Source: Maribacter thermophilus
Lineage (GTDB): Bacteria; Bacteroidota; Bacteroidia; Flavobacteriales; Flavobacteriaceae
NCBI RefSeq assembly: GCF_001020565.1
Contig: NZ_LDAS01000001.1
Location: 1,278,402 to 1,342,401 of the forward strand
Length of the DNA: 64,000 nt
Direction of reading: 5' to 3'
Part shown: positions 53,498 through 61,454 of the stretch, piece after piece
Position numbering within the stretch: the first letter of the stretch is position 1
How the letters are laid out: the number at the start of each line of letters is the position of its first letter
Notes under the pieces: generated by a model
The model's database searches: none
Seen by the model: only the letters and a program-made list of their open reading frames with translations
What the model was told of the DNA's origin: nothing
Made by a program: the position numbers and the translations under genes

Positions 53498-53531
53498 GAT
53501 AGCTATAGTATCCTAGAATACTGTAGCTATC
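53498..53531. terminator. bidirectional terminator-like hairpin between convergent operons
   Basis: 14-base arms GATAGCTATAGTAT / ATACTGTAGCTATC pair with a single T-G wobble around a CCTAGA loop. The downstream T-run is weak (GTTGTATTT). It lies between the operon ending at 53417 and the leftward operon ending at 53602. Confidence 0.7.
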
Positions 53532-53601
53532 GTTGTATTTAAAAACTATATTTCAAAATGAATACATGGGCATAAATAAATACTTCTATTCTCGGCAAAA
53601 A

Positions 53602-54858
53602 TTAATCGGTCCCCTTATACGTCAGGTTTTGGAGATTTATTTCTCCAATTTTTGAAGTCAGCCCAGCATCGGAATACAGTTCCATCATAGGATCTAGTAA
53701 ATGATAAGTGTATTTTGGCGCATAAATCGTGGGGTTCTCGGGTCGGAACCCTTCATAAACGACCTTTACTTTTACTACCATTTGTGGGTTCTTTGTTTTA
53801 TCGTTTATCAAAGCTTCGGCCGCGGCCGGATCTATTTTAAAGAGCACCTCAGCATTTATATGCTCTACCTGTTGTGTTTTATTCAATATTTGCTGCCCAT
53901 AAGGTGTCTTGGGAAGAAACTCAAAAAAATAATTATCCCTCGTACTTCCAAAATCCATACTATAACTAGACCTCCTTTTGGTGGGCAGTTGCACCCAAAA
54001 TCCATTTTTGTCGAAATCATAGGATCCTTTAAACTCCAGCGGAACAACAAATTGAAAATCTTCCGTAGCGTCCTCAAAAAATGTTTGGGTCCATTGCAGT
54101 ATTTTATCCAGATACTTTTCTACAAATGCCACATATTTTTCATTCTCGGTAAAATCATCGGCATATTGCCCTCCCCATTTAGATACAATGGGAGCATTAC
54201 CGGTACCGTTGCGATCATTCATAAAATATTCCTTTTTCAAGGCATCCGTGCCCATTAAAAATGCAAAATTCATTAGGTATCCCTGTGCCATATTGGATTT
54301 TACCTCTTCTTCTACCAAGGGTTTACTAAGGGGGGTGAGGGCCGTTCTGTCCATTACCTTAAAATGATCCTTTAGGGTATGCATTCGTGCCAATAACAAA
54401 AAAGCATTATAACCCATTTTCATTTTTACTCTTTTCTCATTGACCTCGGGAGTCTGTACGGGCATTTTCGGATTGTTGGGCATGGTATAAAAATCACAGG
54501 AACCGAATCTTGGGAGCCCCTTAAATTTTTGAACATAAATATCATGAAACGCCGGATCTGGCGATTTATACACCAAATAATCCGATTCGTTAAAAGTGGT
54601 CGTCGATTGCGCTACGGTAGTAGGCGGTACCACTATATTCTCATCGGTTTTGACGGTTCCCAATTCCTTTGCCCCCTCCTCTTTCTTTGTTGTACCCTTG
54701 TTTCCGGTAAAAATATCATCTACCTCTTTATTGGCTTTCTCGGTAAGTTTTTCTTCAGCTTGCTGTTTCAGCTTTTTAAAAAACTGGGCATTGACCCGGG
54801 GTGCCATTATAAAGAACAACATTCCCATTACCACCATAATTGTACGACTGCTTCCCAT
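53602..54858 (-). CDS. secreted paralogue 4 of an unrecognised tandem family
   Basis: 418 residues; signal peptide (IMVVMGMLFFIMAPRVNAQ), then an amphipathic Lys/Glu helix (FFKKLKQQAEEKLTEKANKE), a linker, and the shared family domain. That domain opens with YKSPDPAFHDIYVQKFKGLP-RFG, contains YVAFVEKYLDKILQW near the middle and YDFDKNGFWVQLP, and ends with MELYSDAGLTSKIGEINL. The same order of motifs recurs in the three genes upstream. No enzyme motif is evident. It is the last gene of the leftward operon, three bases after its neighbour. Confidence 0.8.
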   Translation of the reverse strand: MGSSRTIMVVMGMLFFIMAPRVNAQFFKKLKQQAEEKLTEKANKEVDDIFTGNKGTTKKEEGAKELGTVKTDENIVVPPTTVAQSTTTFNESDYLVYKSPDPAFHDIYVQKFKGLPRFGSCDFYTMPNNPKMPVQTPEVNEKRVKMKMGYNAFLLLARMHTLKDHFKVMDRTALTPLSKPLVEEEVKSNMAQGYLMNFAFLMGTDALKKEYFMNDRNGTGNAPIVSKWGGQYADDFTENEKYVAFVEKYLDKILQWTQTFFEDATEDFQFVVPLEFKGSYDFDKNGFWVQLPTKRRSSYSMDFGSTRDNYFFEFLPKTPYGQQILNKTQQVEHINAEVLFKIDPAAAEALINDKTKNPQMVVKVKVVYEGFRPENPTIYAPKYTYHLLDPMMELYSDAGLTSKIGEINLQNLTYKGTD

Positions 54859-54861
54859 CGA

Positions 54862-56025
54862 TCAGTTTTTAAGATTTGTACTATTAATATCTACCTCTCC
54901 CATTTTGTCCGTAAGTGCCACATCTTTATAAATTTCAATGATCGGACTCTCCAGTTCATATTCCCAAATTACGGAGGTTGTATTGTTGGGCTTGGGGTTT
55001 ACCAGCACCTTGAACACTACATATACCGGTGACCTTGGAATTAATTTGTAAGTCTTCGCCTTATCGGCATCCATGGGCAGGAATATTTTTTTGCGCTGGT
55101 GCCTTATTGCTTTTTCGTTCTCGGTGTAGGGCAAAAAATTGGACTGGTGTAGTATGAAGTCCCCTCCGATGGAAAATAGATTGCCTATCCAATACCCTTT
55201 TTCCTTAAAATCATATTTTTCGGCCACCATCCCCTTTGCCACATAATAGGCGACTTCGCTACCATTGGTATAAAACGTTTGGCTCCATTTTTTAAGGGTG
55301 TCGAAATATTCCTTTACAAAGGTGGTGTAGCTACGGTTCTGGGCAAATTCATTTGTAGACGTACCTCCCCAATATGAAACGCTTATCCGCTCCCCTGACG
55401 GATGGTAAAAATTACAGGGCGATGCTGCTTCGAAATCACAAAAATAGTCTTTCAGTCTATCGTCGGATAGCGTTTCCCCGGCAAGAATCCTTACAAGATT
55501 CTGGGCAAATTCTGAATTCTTTTTGCTTAGGTCCCCTGTTGAGTTTTGATTTTTAACAAGCTTTGAACGATCCATATCGTTGAACGTTTCCTCTAAAAAC
55601 CGCATCTCTAAAAGAGCCTTATACGCCTTATTGGTAATAAGTTTATGTGTATTTCTCTTGAAATGTAGCTCTCCGTATCTGGGCAATCCCTTATAGGCCT
55701 GTATTACGACCTCCCTAAAATCTTTAGACGGTGCCTTGAACCTTATTACCTCTTGGTCTTGAAGACTTGGGTCTACCTTTTTGGCCATTGTTTGTGTTGG
55801 TGTTGTTTTGGTATCGGTCCCTGTTTTTACATTATCGTTTACGGTAGTTTCCGTTTCCCCGTTTAAAAGTTGGTCCGATTTTTCACCAGCGGCCTCCACC
55901 ACCCTATCCTCTACATTCTTTTTTAATTTTTTTAAAAACTGACCATGCACGGCGCTTGGTACCATGAAGCCCGTTATGGCAAAAAGTAGTACAAAACGTA
56001 TTTTTATATTTTCAATTTTCATCAT
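54862..56025 (-). CDS. secreted paralogue 3 of an unrecognised tandem family
   Basis: 387 residues; signal peptide (IRFVLLFAITGFMVPSAVHG), amphipathic helix (QFLKKLKKNVEDRVVEAAGE) and Thr-rich linker, then the family domain: RFKAPSKDFREVVIQAYKGL-PRYG, YTTFVKEYFDTLKKWSQ, YDFKEKGYWI, and IIEIYKDVALTDKMGEVDIN at the end. Closest in layout to the 418-residue paralogue, since only these two have the extra helix and linker. A second Met directly after the first (56022) could be the start. Ends three bases before the next gene. Confidence 0.8.
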   Translation of the reverse strand: MMKIENIKIRFVLLFAITGFMVPSAVHGQFLKKLKKNVEDRVVEAAGEKSDQLLNGETETTVNDNVKTGTDTKTTPTQTMAKKVDPSLQDQEVIRFKAPSKDFREVVIQAYKGLPRYGELHFKRNTHKLITNKAYKALLEMRFLEETFNDMDRSKLVKNQNSTGDLSKKNSEFAQNLVRILAGETLSDDRLKDYFCDFEAASPCNFYHPSGERISVSYWGGTSTNEFAQNRSYTTFVKEYFDTLKKWSQTFYTNGSEVAYYVAKGMVAEKYDFKEKGYWIGNLFSIGGDFILHQSNFLPYTENEKAIRHQRKKIFLPMDADKAKTYKLIPRSPVYVVFKVLVNPKPNNTTSVIWEYELESPIIEIYKDVALTDKMGEVDINSTNLKN

Positions 56026-56032
56026 TCTTCTA

Positions 56033-57067
56033 TTATCTGGTTTTGGCCTCCATGGTGTTTATATCAATTTCGCCCACCCTATGGGTAAGTGCATCATCGG
56101 TATAAATTTCAATAACCGAACTGTTAAGGGTAAAGGTGGTCTTTAGCTGGTCGGCCCTATAGTTTTCCAATCCGTTCAGCTGCCCCGTGACGTCAAAAAC
56201 CAAAAACAGGTATTGATATTTTTCCGAAAAGTTCTCCGCTTTTTCAGGCGACATTTTTAAGAGGATGGAGGCACCATTGGGGTGCATTAATTTTCTTTGG
56301 GACGAATTGGCCGGCTGCAAACCATACCACTTTAACAAAAAGCCTTGATTATAAAATTGATGTGTCATCAACCAAAACCCTTCGGCCTTAAAATCATATT
56401 TTCCCAGATGGGTCCGGGTTACATAATAACCATCAAGAGTATTGTCTGGAAGCAACGTACTTCCCCATTTTACGATCTTGGGCAAATCGTTCTTGGCAAA
56501 AGAAGTGAAGGCCCTTAGTTGCTGAAACTCGGTGGCTCCCCTGCCGCCCCAAGGCCGTATGTTCCTTGGCTCGTTATAATATCCTTTTTGCGGAAATCTA
56601 GATGTACAATCTGAACCTTCTTTTTGATTACAGAAATAACTCATTGCGTGCTCATTGGTAGTGAGTGCATTAGCAAGGGCCAACGTATGTTGCTGGGCGG
56701 TATGTGACATGATATCTTTTTCGAACATTGTATTGGTTCGTTCGGTAAAATAATCCTTGTCCATAGCCGCGAACATCTCTTCTTTAAACCTGATCTTTAA
56801 AAGTTCTACAAAAGCATGTCTGCTGGCATTGTTATGACTAAATCGCTTGTCCATAGCTACGTACGATGCTTCGCTCGCCTTTACATAACTGCCATCGGAT
56901 CTAACATAATACTCATCTTGTACGCCAAACCGCAATTTACCATTATGGGTCTGTAGCGACAGATCTATAAAATTTGACGAAGGGGCTTCATACACCATTT
57001 CCTTTCCTTGCCCCCTTACCGAAAAAGAGACTATAAACGATATTAGAATAATGAGGAACTGTTTCAT
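56033..57067 (-). CDS. secreted paralogue 2 of an unrecognised tandem family
   Basis: 344 residues; signal peptide (MKQFLIILISFIVSFSVRG), then directly the family domain: VYEAPSSNFIDLSLQTHNGK-LRFG, AFTSFAKNDLPKIVKWGS, YDFKAEGFWLM and VIEIYTDDALTHRVGEIDIN. No amphipathic-helix insert. A Cys pair in FCNQKEGSDC is also seen in paralogue 3 (FCDFEAASPC). Function not recognised. Confidence 0.8.
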   Translation of the reverse strand: MKQFLIILISFIVSFSVRGQGKEMVYEAPSSNFIDLSLQTHNGKLRFGVQDEYYVRSDGSYVKASEASYVAMDKRFSHNNASRHAFVELLKIRFKEEMFAAMDKDYFTERTNTMFEKDIMSHTAQQHTLALANALTTNEHAMSYFCNQKEGSDCTSRFPQKGYYNEPRNIRPWGGRGATEFQQLRAFTSFAKNDLPKIVKWGSTLLPDNTLDGYYVTRTHLGKYDFKAEGFWLMTHQFYNQGFLLKWYGLQPANSSQRKLMHPNGASILLKMSPEKAENFSEKYQYLFLVFDVTGQLNGLENYRADQLKTTFTLNSSVIEIYTDDALTHRVGEIDINTMEAKTR

Positions 57068-57070
57068 AGT

Positions 57071-58078
57071 TTAATTGGTTAGGTCTGCCAGAGACAAAGT
57101 TTTAAAATGTTGTGTCAGTGCCTCGTCCGTATAGATTTCTAAATCGGCACTTTCGTGCGAATAATTAAATTCTATGGCCTTGGAGGGAGACTCCATGGGC
57201 TTGTTAGACCGTTGTAACTTTATTTTTTTTACGGCATACAAGCGTTTTATGCCTTCTTTTTGAAATCGTTCTGCCGTTTGTTCATCCATAGAAAGAAAAA
57301 ATTCAATGTTCTTGTTCCTATCTATCGAGTTTTGAAGTGCCTCCTCGAACGGTTTCACCGGTTTAAAGACCACTTGTCTTCCAATGCCTTGTTTTACGGA
57401 AAAAATATTGTTGAGAATTAAAGAATGGTATGCGGTATATCCTTTTTTATCAAAATCATAATTACTGCCAATGTTCAGCATAGAAACGTGGTAACCGACC
57501 AGTTCATCGCCCTCCATTACATTTTTGCTCCAATCTAAAAGTGGATCTAAACAGTTATCTACAAAAGATGTATAATTACGAAGCCGTTCAAATTCATTTT
57601 TGCCTTGGTTGGCATTCTTACATTCATCTGCCAAGCATAGGTTAGGTGCCACCTGACTCCGTAAAAATCGCTGTAAGAAGGCGGAATTGGATTCCTTTTC
57701 GGTCATATTGGAGGTCAATGTGGTCAAACGCTCCCGATCCAGATCTTCCATAAACGGTCGTAAATATTTTAAGCTGACCAATAGCGAAAGATTACTTTTG
57801 CCGGTGGTTACGAGCTTGTTTTTATCATTACCCACAGGATTTTTGCCCCCACGAACCGGTCTAACCGTTCGCATCCCCTGTCTTATACCTCCAGTTTGTT
57901 CTCGATACATATTCGGAACCCCAAAACGTGGCAAGCCCTTATGGGCCTGTAATGTGATGGAAGCAAACTTATCGGAAGGTGATTGGTAAACCACCATCTC
58001 TTTATCATCTATAGACTGTGCTTTACCAGAAAGCACTCCCAAAAAACACAAAACAATCAACAAACATGCCCTTACCAT
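57071..58078 (-). CDS. secreted paralogue 1 of an unrecognised tandem family
   Basis: 335 residues; signal peptide (ACLLIVLCFLGVLSGKAQ), then VYQSPSDKFASITLQAHKGL-PRFG, a basic Gly/Arg loop (RQGMRTVRPVRGGKN), YTSFVDNCLDPLLDWSK, YDFDKKGYTAY and LEIYTDEALTQHFKTLSLA. It is the most divergent at the C-terminus, where the G-E-[IV]-[ND] motif is lost. It is the first of the four paralogues and lies 18 bases after the lipoprotein gene. Confidence 0.8.
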   Translation of the reverse strand: MVRACLLIVLCFLGVLSGKAQSIDDKEMVVYQSPSDKFASITLQAHKGLPRFGVPNMYREQTGGIRQGMRTVRPVRGGKNPVGNDKNKLVTTGKSNLSLLVSLKYLRPFMEDLDRERLTTLTSNMTEKESNSAFLQRFLRSQVAPNLCLADECKNANQGKNEFERLRNYTSFVDNCLDPLLDWSKNVMEGDELVGYHVSMLNIGSNYDFDKKGYTAYHSLILNNIFSVKQGIGRQVVFKPVKPFEEALQNSIDRNKNIEFFLSMDEQTAERFQKEGIKRLYAVKKIKLQRSNKPMESPSKAIEFNYSHESADLEIYTDEALTQHFKTLSLADLTN

Positions 58079-58096
58079 AACTTTCCCTTTATATTT

Positions 58097-58633
58097 TTAA
58101 TCCCAAGTAATGGTCCCATCCATGGTTAAAATGGTATCATCGTCGGTGTTGATTACCGTAGTACCATCGAAAGTGACGCTCTTGCCCTCAAAATCAATTG
58201 CGAATCCGTCGCCACAGGCAGTAAAAAAGTTTAGATAGGGAGAGGAACAAGCATGCCTGTACTCTTCACCATCTTTTACGATGGTCATGGAAATACTTTT
58301 GTCGATATCAGCCGAACCTCCGGTAGAAAAATCTGCCGCTACGATAACAAATCCGTTTTGGTCATCCTCATAAACAAGTTCATTATCGACCACAGAAATA
58401 TTCTCCGACAAGAGTATAACAGATTTATCCGTTCCCGTAAGGGAGGCATTTGCAACCTCAATATTTACAACGGTTAACGAGGTACCCAATTCCGAGGTCT
58501 CAGATCCTGACAATGTAATATTGCCCTGTACCTCGCTGGAAACAACTTCCTCTTCGGTATTATCGTCCGCCCCACAACCAAAAACGAGAAAGAAGGCTGA
58601 ACAGTACAGTAAAATTTTAATATTGTTTTTCAT
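58097..58633 (-). CDS. small lipoprotein heading the paralogue operon
   Basis: 178 residues from ATG at 58633 (MKNNIKILLYCSAFFLVFGC, acylated Cys20); an in-frame ATG at 58678 would bury the signal. The mature protein is acidic and Thr/Ser/Val-rich with regular beta strands (NITLSGSETSELGTSLTVV), so a beta-sandwich is likely, with Cys residues in HACSSPYLNFFTACGDG. I do not recognise a family. Located 18 bases before paralogue 1. Read divergently from the LytS-type kinase with about 190 bases between. Confidence 0.78.
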   Translation of the reverse strand: MKNNIKILLYCSAFFLVFGCGADDNTEEEVVSSEVQGNITLSGSETSELGTSLTVVNIEVANASLTGTDKSVILLSENISVVDNELVYEDDQNGFVIVAADFSTGGSADIDKSISMTIVKDGEEYRHACSSPYLNFFTACGDGFAIDFEGKSVTFDGTTVINTDDDTILTMDGTITWD

Positions 58634-58795
58634 TTGATTAAATAAATCATATGGTTTAGTTATACCTAAACTATCCATTACAACTGGTTAGCACCATACA
58701 CAATTATTCTACGTATCCATTTGCCATTTTACCGTAGTAATTGTTCAAATATTCGTAAACATGGGTATAACAGCCGATTAATCGAACAAAAAGTT

Positions 58796-58803
58796 TAAAT
58801 TTG
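58796..58803 (+). promoter_or_regulatory. -7 promoter element for the sensor-kinase operon
   Basis: TAAATTTG matches TAnnTTTG, 21 bases before the ATG at 58824. A clear -33 TTG at the usual spacing was not found. Confidence 0.5.
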
Positions 58804-58823
58804 AATATAACCAACCGCATAGC

Positions 58824-60623
58824 ATGCCCCGACCAACTAAAAACAAGTATTGTATAATACTTATCTGTTTGGTACATTTTTTTGGTGCCTCACAGCAAAA
58901 CAAGCTAGACTCTTTAAAGAACGAGCTACAAGCACACGCCTTAAAAGATACCATTAGAGTTGGTCTGCTTATTAAGCTGGCCAGTGAAATGACCTATTCT
59001 GAACCCAACCAAGGGTTTTCTTTGATAGAAGAGGCCCTTACTATTTCAAAAAAAAATAAATGGCTTAAAGGTGAGGCTTTGGCCCAGCGCCAAAAAGGGA
59101 ATTTGTATTACGTTTTAGCGGATAACTTAAATGCTTTGGACGCCTACCAACAGGCTTTGGTACTCAGTAAAAAAATAACGGACAAACAACTAGAATCAAG
59201 CATTTTAAGCAACCTTGGAAATATACATGCAGATTTAAAAGAATACGACCAGGCCCTAGAAAATTACCATGCCTATCTAGAAACGTCACAGGCAATGGGC
59301 AACAGAGCGGAAGAAATCAAGGCACTTTCCAATATCGCCATTATCTACAACGATACTGAAAATTTTAAAGAGGGTGTATCTTACTTGAAAAAAGCATTGG
59401 AATTGGCCAAACTAGAGAAAAACAATCTATTTGTGGCCGCCATCACCAATAACTTGGCCTTGGCCCAAAAAAAACAAGATAAGCCCCAGAAGGCATTGGA
59501 AAACTACCAAAAGGCCGCAGACTTGGCACAAATAATCGGCAATAAATACATCGAGGCCTCAGCATTGAACAGTATTGGTGAAATAAATGCGCTTTTACAA
59601 AATTATGCCGTTGCCGAGACCTATGCCGACCGCGCCCTTTCTATCTCCAAAGAAATCGGGGCCGTGGAGTGGCAGGCAGATTCGTGGAAAGTACTTAGCA
59701 GTGCTTATGAAAACAAAGGGGAAACGGCCGGAGCCCTCAATGCCTACAAAGAATATGTTACCCTAAGGGACAGTGTTTTGAGCGAAGAGAAAAAATCGGA
59801 ATTGACCCGTAAGGAAATGCAGTTTCAGATGGAGCGCCAGCAAGCGGTGGCCAACGAAGAGATCAAACGGCAGCAACTGGTGAAAAATATCTATTTGATC
59901 GGGGCCATTTTATTAGTGTTACTGGCCGTCTTGGGTTATTATATTTACAAGCGTAGACGCGATGAGCTAGAAAAAAAGAAAACCGCCGAATTCAATGCCA
60001 AGGTATCGGAGACGGAACTTAAGGCCCTGCGCTCACAAATGAACCCCCATTTTATTTTTAACTCGCTCAACTCCATCAGCGATTTTATTTCCAAAAACGA
60101 TATTCAACAGGCAGATGACTACCTGGTCAAATTCTCTCGGCTGACACGGGCAATTCTAGAAAACTCAGAGAAAAAATCGATTCCCTTAAACGAGGACCTT
60201 GAACTGATGGAACTATATATGCAGATAGAGGCCATACGTCTAGAAAACAAATTGCACCATAAAATTACGATCGACCAAGATATTGAACCCAACAATACGT
60301 TGGTTCCACCACTAATATTACAACCCTTTATAGAAAATAGTATTTGGCATGGTATTGCCCCAAAAAACGGAGATGGCCACATAGATATTAAAATTAAAAA
60401 AGAGGGCGATATGCTAAAATATGTGGTGGATGACAACGGTGTAGGGCAACCCAAAAAGAATATGAGTGAGAAAAAATCGAACGGATCTTACGGCATTAAG
60501 ATCACCAAAAGCCGAATTGATATTCTGAGCCATCTAAAAAACAAAAAGGGATCTATTAATTTGATGGATAAACCAGAAGGGGTACGCGTGGAAATAACAC
60601 TTCCCTTAGAACTTCAATTTTAA
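58824..60623 (+). CDS. TPR-containing LytS-type sensor histidine kinase
   Basis: 599 residues. Signal peptide (YCIILICLVHFFGASQQ), about seven TPR repeats in the periplasm (residues about 40-320; ALDAYQQALVLSKK, ALENYHAYLETSQAMGN, LENYQKAADLAQIIGN), a short coiled coil, one membrane helix (about 355-375), then His_kinase LRSQMNPHFIFNSLNSI with phospho-acceptor His409 and an ATPase with QPFIENSIWHGI and VVDDNGVG. It should phosphorylate the LytTR regulator encoded seven bases downstream. Signal unknown; the divergent paralogue operon is a possible target. Confidence 0.93.
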   Translation: MPRPTKNKYCIILICLVHFFGASQQNKLDSLKNELQAHALKDTIRVGLLIKLASEMTYSEPNQGFSLIEEALTISKKNKWLKGEALAQRQKGNLYYVLADNLNALDAYQQALVLSKKITDKQLESSILSNLGNIHADLKEYDQALENYHAYLETSQAMGNRAEEIKALSNIAIIYNDTENFKEGVSYLKKALELAKLEKNNLFVAAITNNLALAQKKQDKPQKALENYQKAADLAQIIGNKYIEASALNSIGEINALLQNYAVAETYADRALSISKEIGAVEWQADSWKVLSSAYENKGETAGALNAYKEYVTLRDSVLSEEKKSELTRKEMQFQMERQQAVANEEIKRQQLVKNIYLIGAILLVLLAVLGYYIYKRRRDELEKKKTAEFNAKVSETELKALRSQMNPHFIFNSLNSISDFISKNDIQQADDYLVKFSRLTRAILENSEKKSIPLNEDLELMELYMQIEAIRLENKLHHKITIDQDIEPNNTLVPPLILQPFIENSIWHGIAPKNGDGHIDIKIKKEGDMLKYVVDDNGVGQPKKNMSEKKSNGSYGIKITKSRIDILSHLKNKKGSINLMDKPEGVRVEITLPLELQF

Positions 60624-60630
60624 GAACAGC

Positions 60631-61377
60631 ATGTTAAAAGCATTGATCGTTGATGATGAGCAACACTGTATAGATCGCCTAGAGCGGTTGTTAGAATCCA
60701 GTACCTACAACATACAAATTGTAGGTTATTGTAAAACAATTGATGAGGCAAAAAAGGAAATTGTCAAAAATACCCCAGATATTCTGTTCTTGGACGTACA
60801 ACTGGGAAACGAGACCGGTTTTGATCTCTTGTCGCAATTAAACAGTATAGATTTTGAAGTGATTTTCACCACTTCTTATGACAAATATGCGTTAAAGGCC
60901 ATTAAATTCTCTGCCCTGGACTATCTGTTAAAACCAATAGATAATACAGAGCTTGACAATGCCCTACAAAAGTTACGGCAACAAAGAAGCCTGAAAGAAG
61001 CTTCAAAAAAAATAGATGTCCTATTTCATAATTTCAAAGAGAGCAACGCATCCTCTAAAAGAATAGCGATACCTACCGTAGAAGGTTTTTCGATGATGGA
61101 TACCAAAGAGATCATCAGGTTTCAATCCGATACGAACTACACCCATATATATACTTTATCCCAAAAAAAGATAACCGCCTCAAAAACCATCAAGTATTTT
61201 GAGGAAATACTAGACGAAAACATGTTTTTTAGAGTCCATAAATCGCACCTTGTCAACTTAGACTATATAAAAACCTACACCAAAGGCAAAGGAGGTTACA
61301 TAACCTTGTCCGACAAAACTAAAATTGAAGTCGCTGTAAGAAGAAAAGACGAGTTATTACAAAAACTACGGGCCTAG
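60631..61377 (+). CDS. LytTR-family response regulator
   Basis: 248 residues. Receiver domain (1-115) with acidic pocket DDE (8-10), phospho-acceptor Asp55 in ILFLDVQLGNETGF, a Thr in FTTSYDKYA and Lys in YLLKPID. LytTR DNA-binding domain (about 140-245) with the typical IIRFQSDTNYTHIYT and FFRVHKSHLVNL. Activated by the upstream LytS kinase, and perhaps also by the downstream one. Likely targets include the neighbouring paralogue operon, by inference. Confidence 0.95.
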   Translation: MLKALIVDDEQHCIDRLERLLESSTYNIQIVGYCKTIDEAKKEIVKNTPDILFLDVQLGNETGFDLLSQLNSIDFEVIFTTSYDKYALKAIKFSALDYLLKPIDNTELDNALQKLRQQRSLKEASKKIDVLFHNFKESNASSKRIAIPTVEGFSMMDTKEIIRFQSDTNYTHIYTLSQKKITASKTIKYFEEILDENMFFRVHKSHLVNLDYIKTYTKGKGGYITLSDKTKIEVAVRRKDELLQKLRA

Positions 61378-61442
61378 ATCACCATTTAGAAAAGAACTAC
61401 TCGCATTAAGAAAAAAATGTATCGCTGTTTTTAGGATTGATT

Positions 61443-61450
61443 TATGTTTG
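61443..61450 (+). promoter_or_regulatory. -7 promoter element right before the last gene
   Basis: TATGTTTG matches TAnnTTTG and lies only four bases before the ATG at 61455, so a transcript from here would be leaderless. Same arrangement as at tilS. Confidence 0.4.
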
Positions 61451-61454
61451 CAAT

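Noticed and set aside
53701-55032. Two long rightward frames (185 and 167 residues) opposite the paralogue genes
   Set aside because: They are shadows of the leftward paralogues, whose signal peptides and shared motifs are clear.
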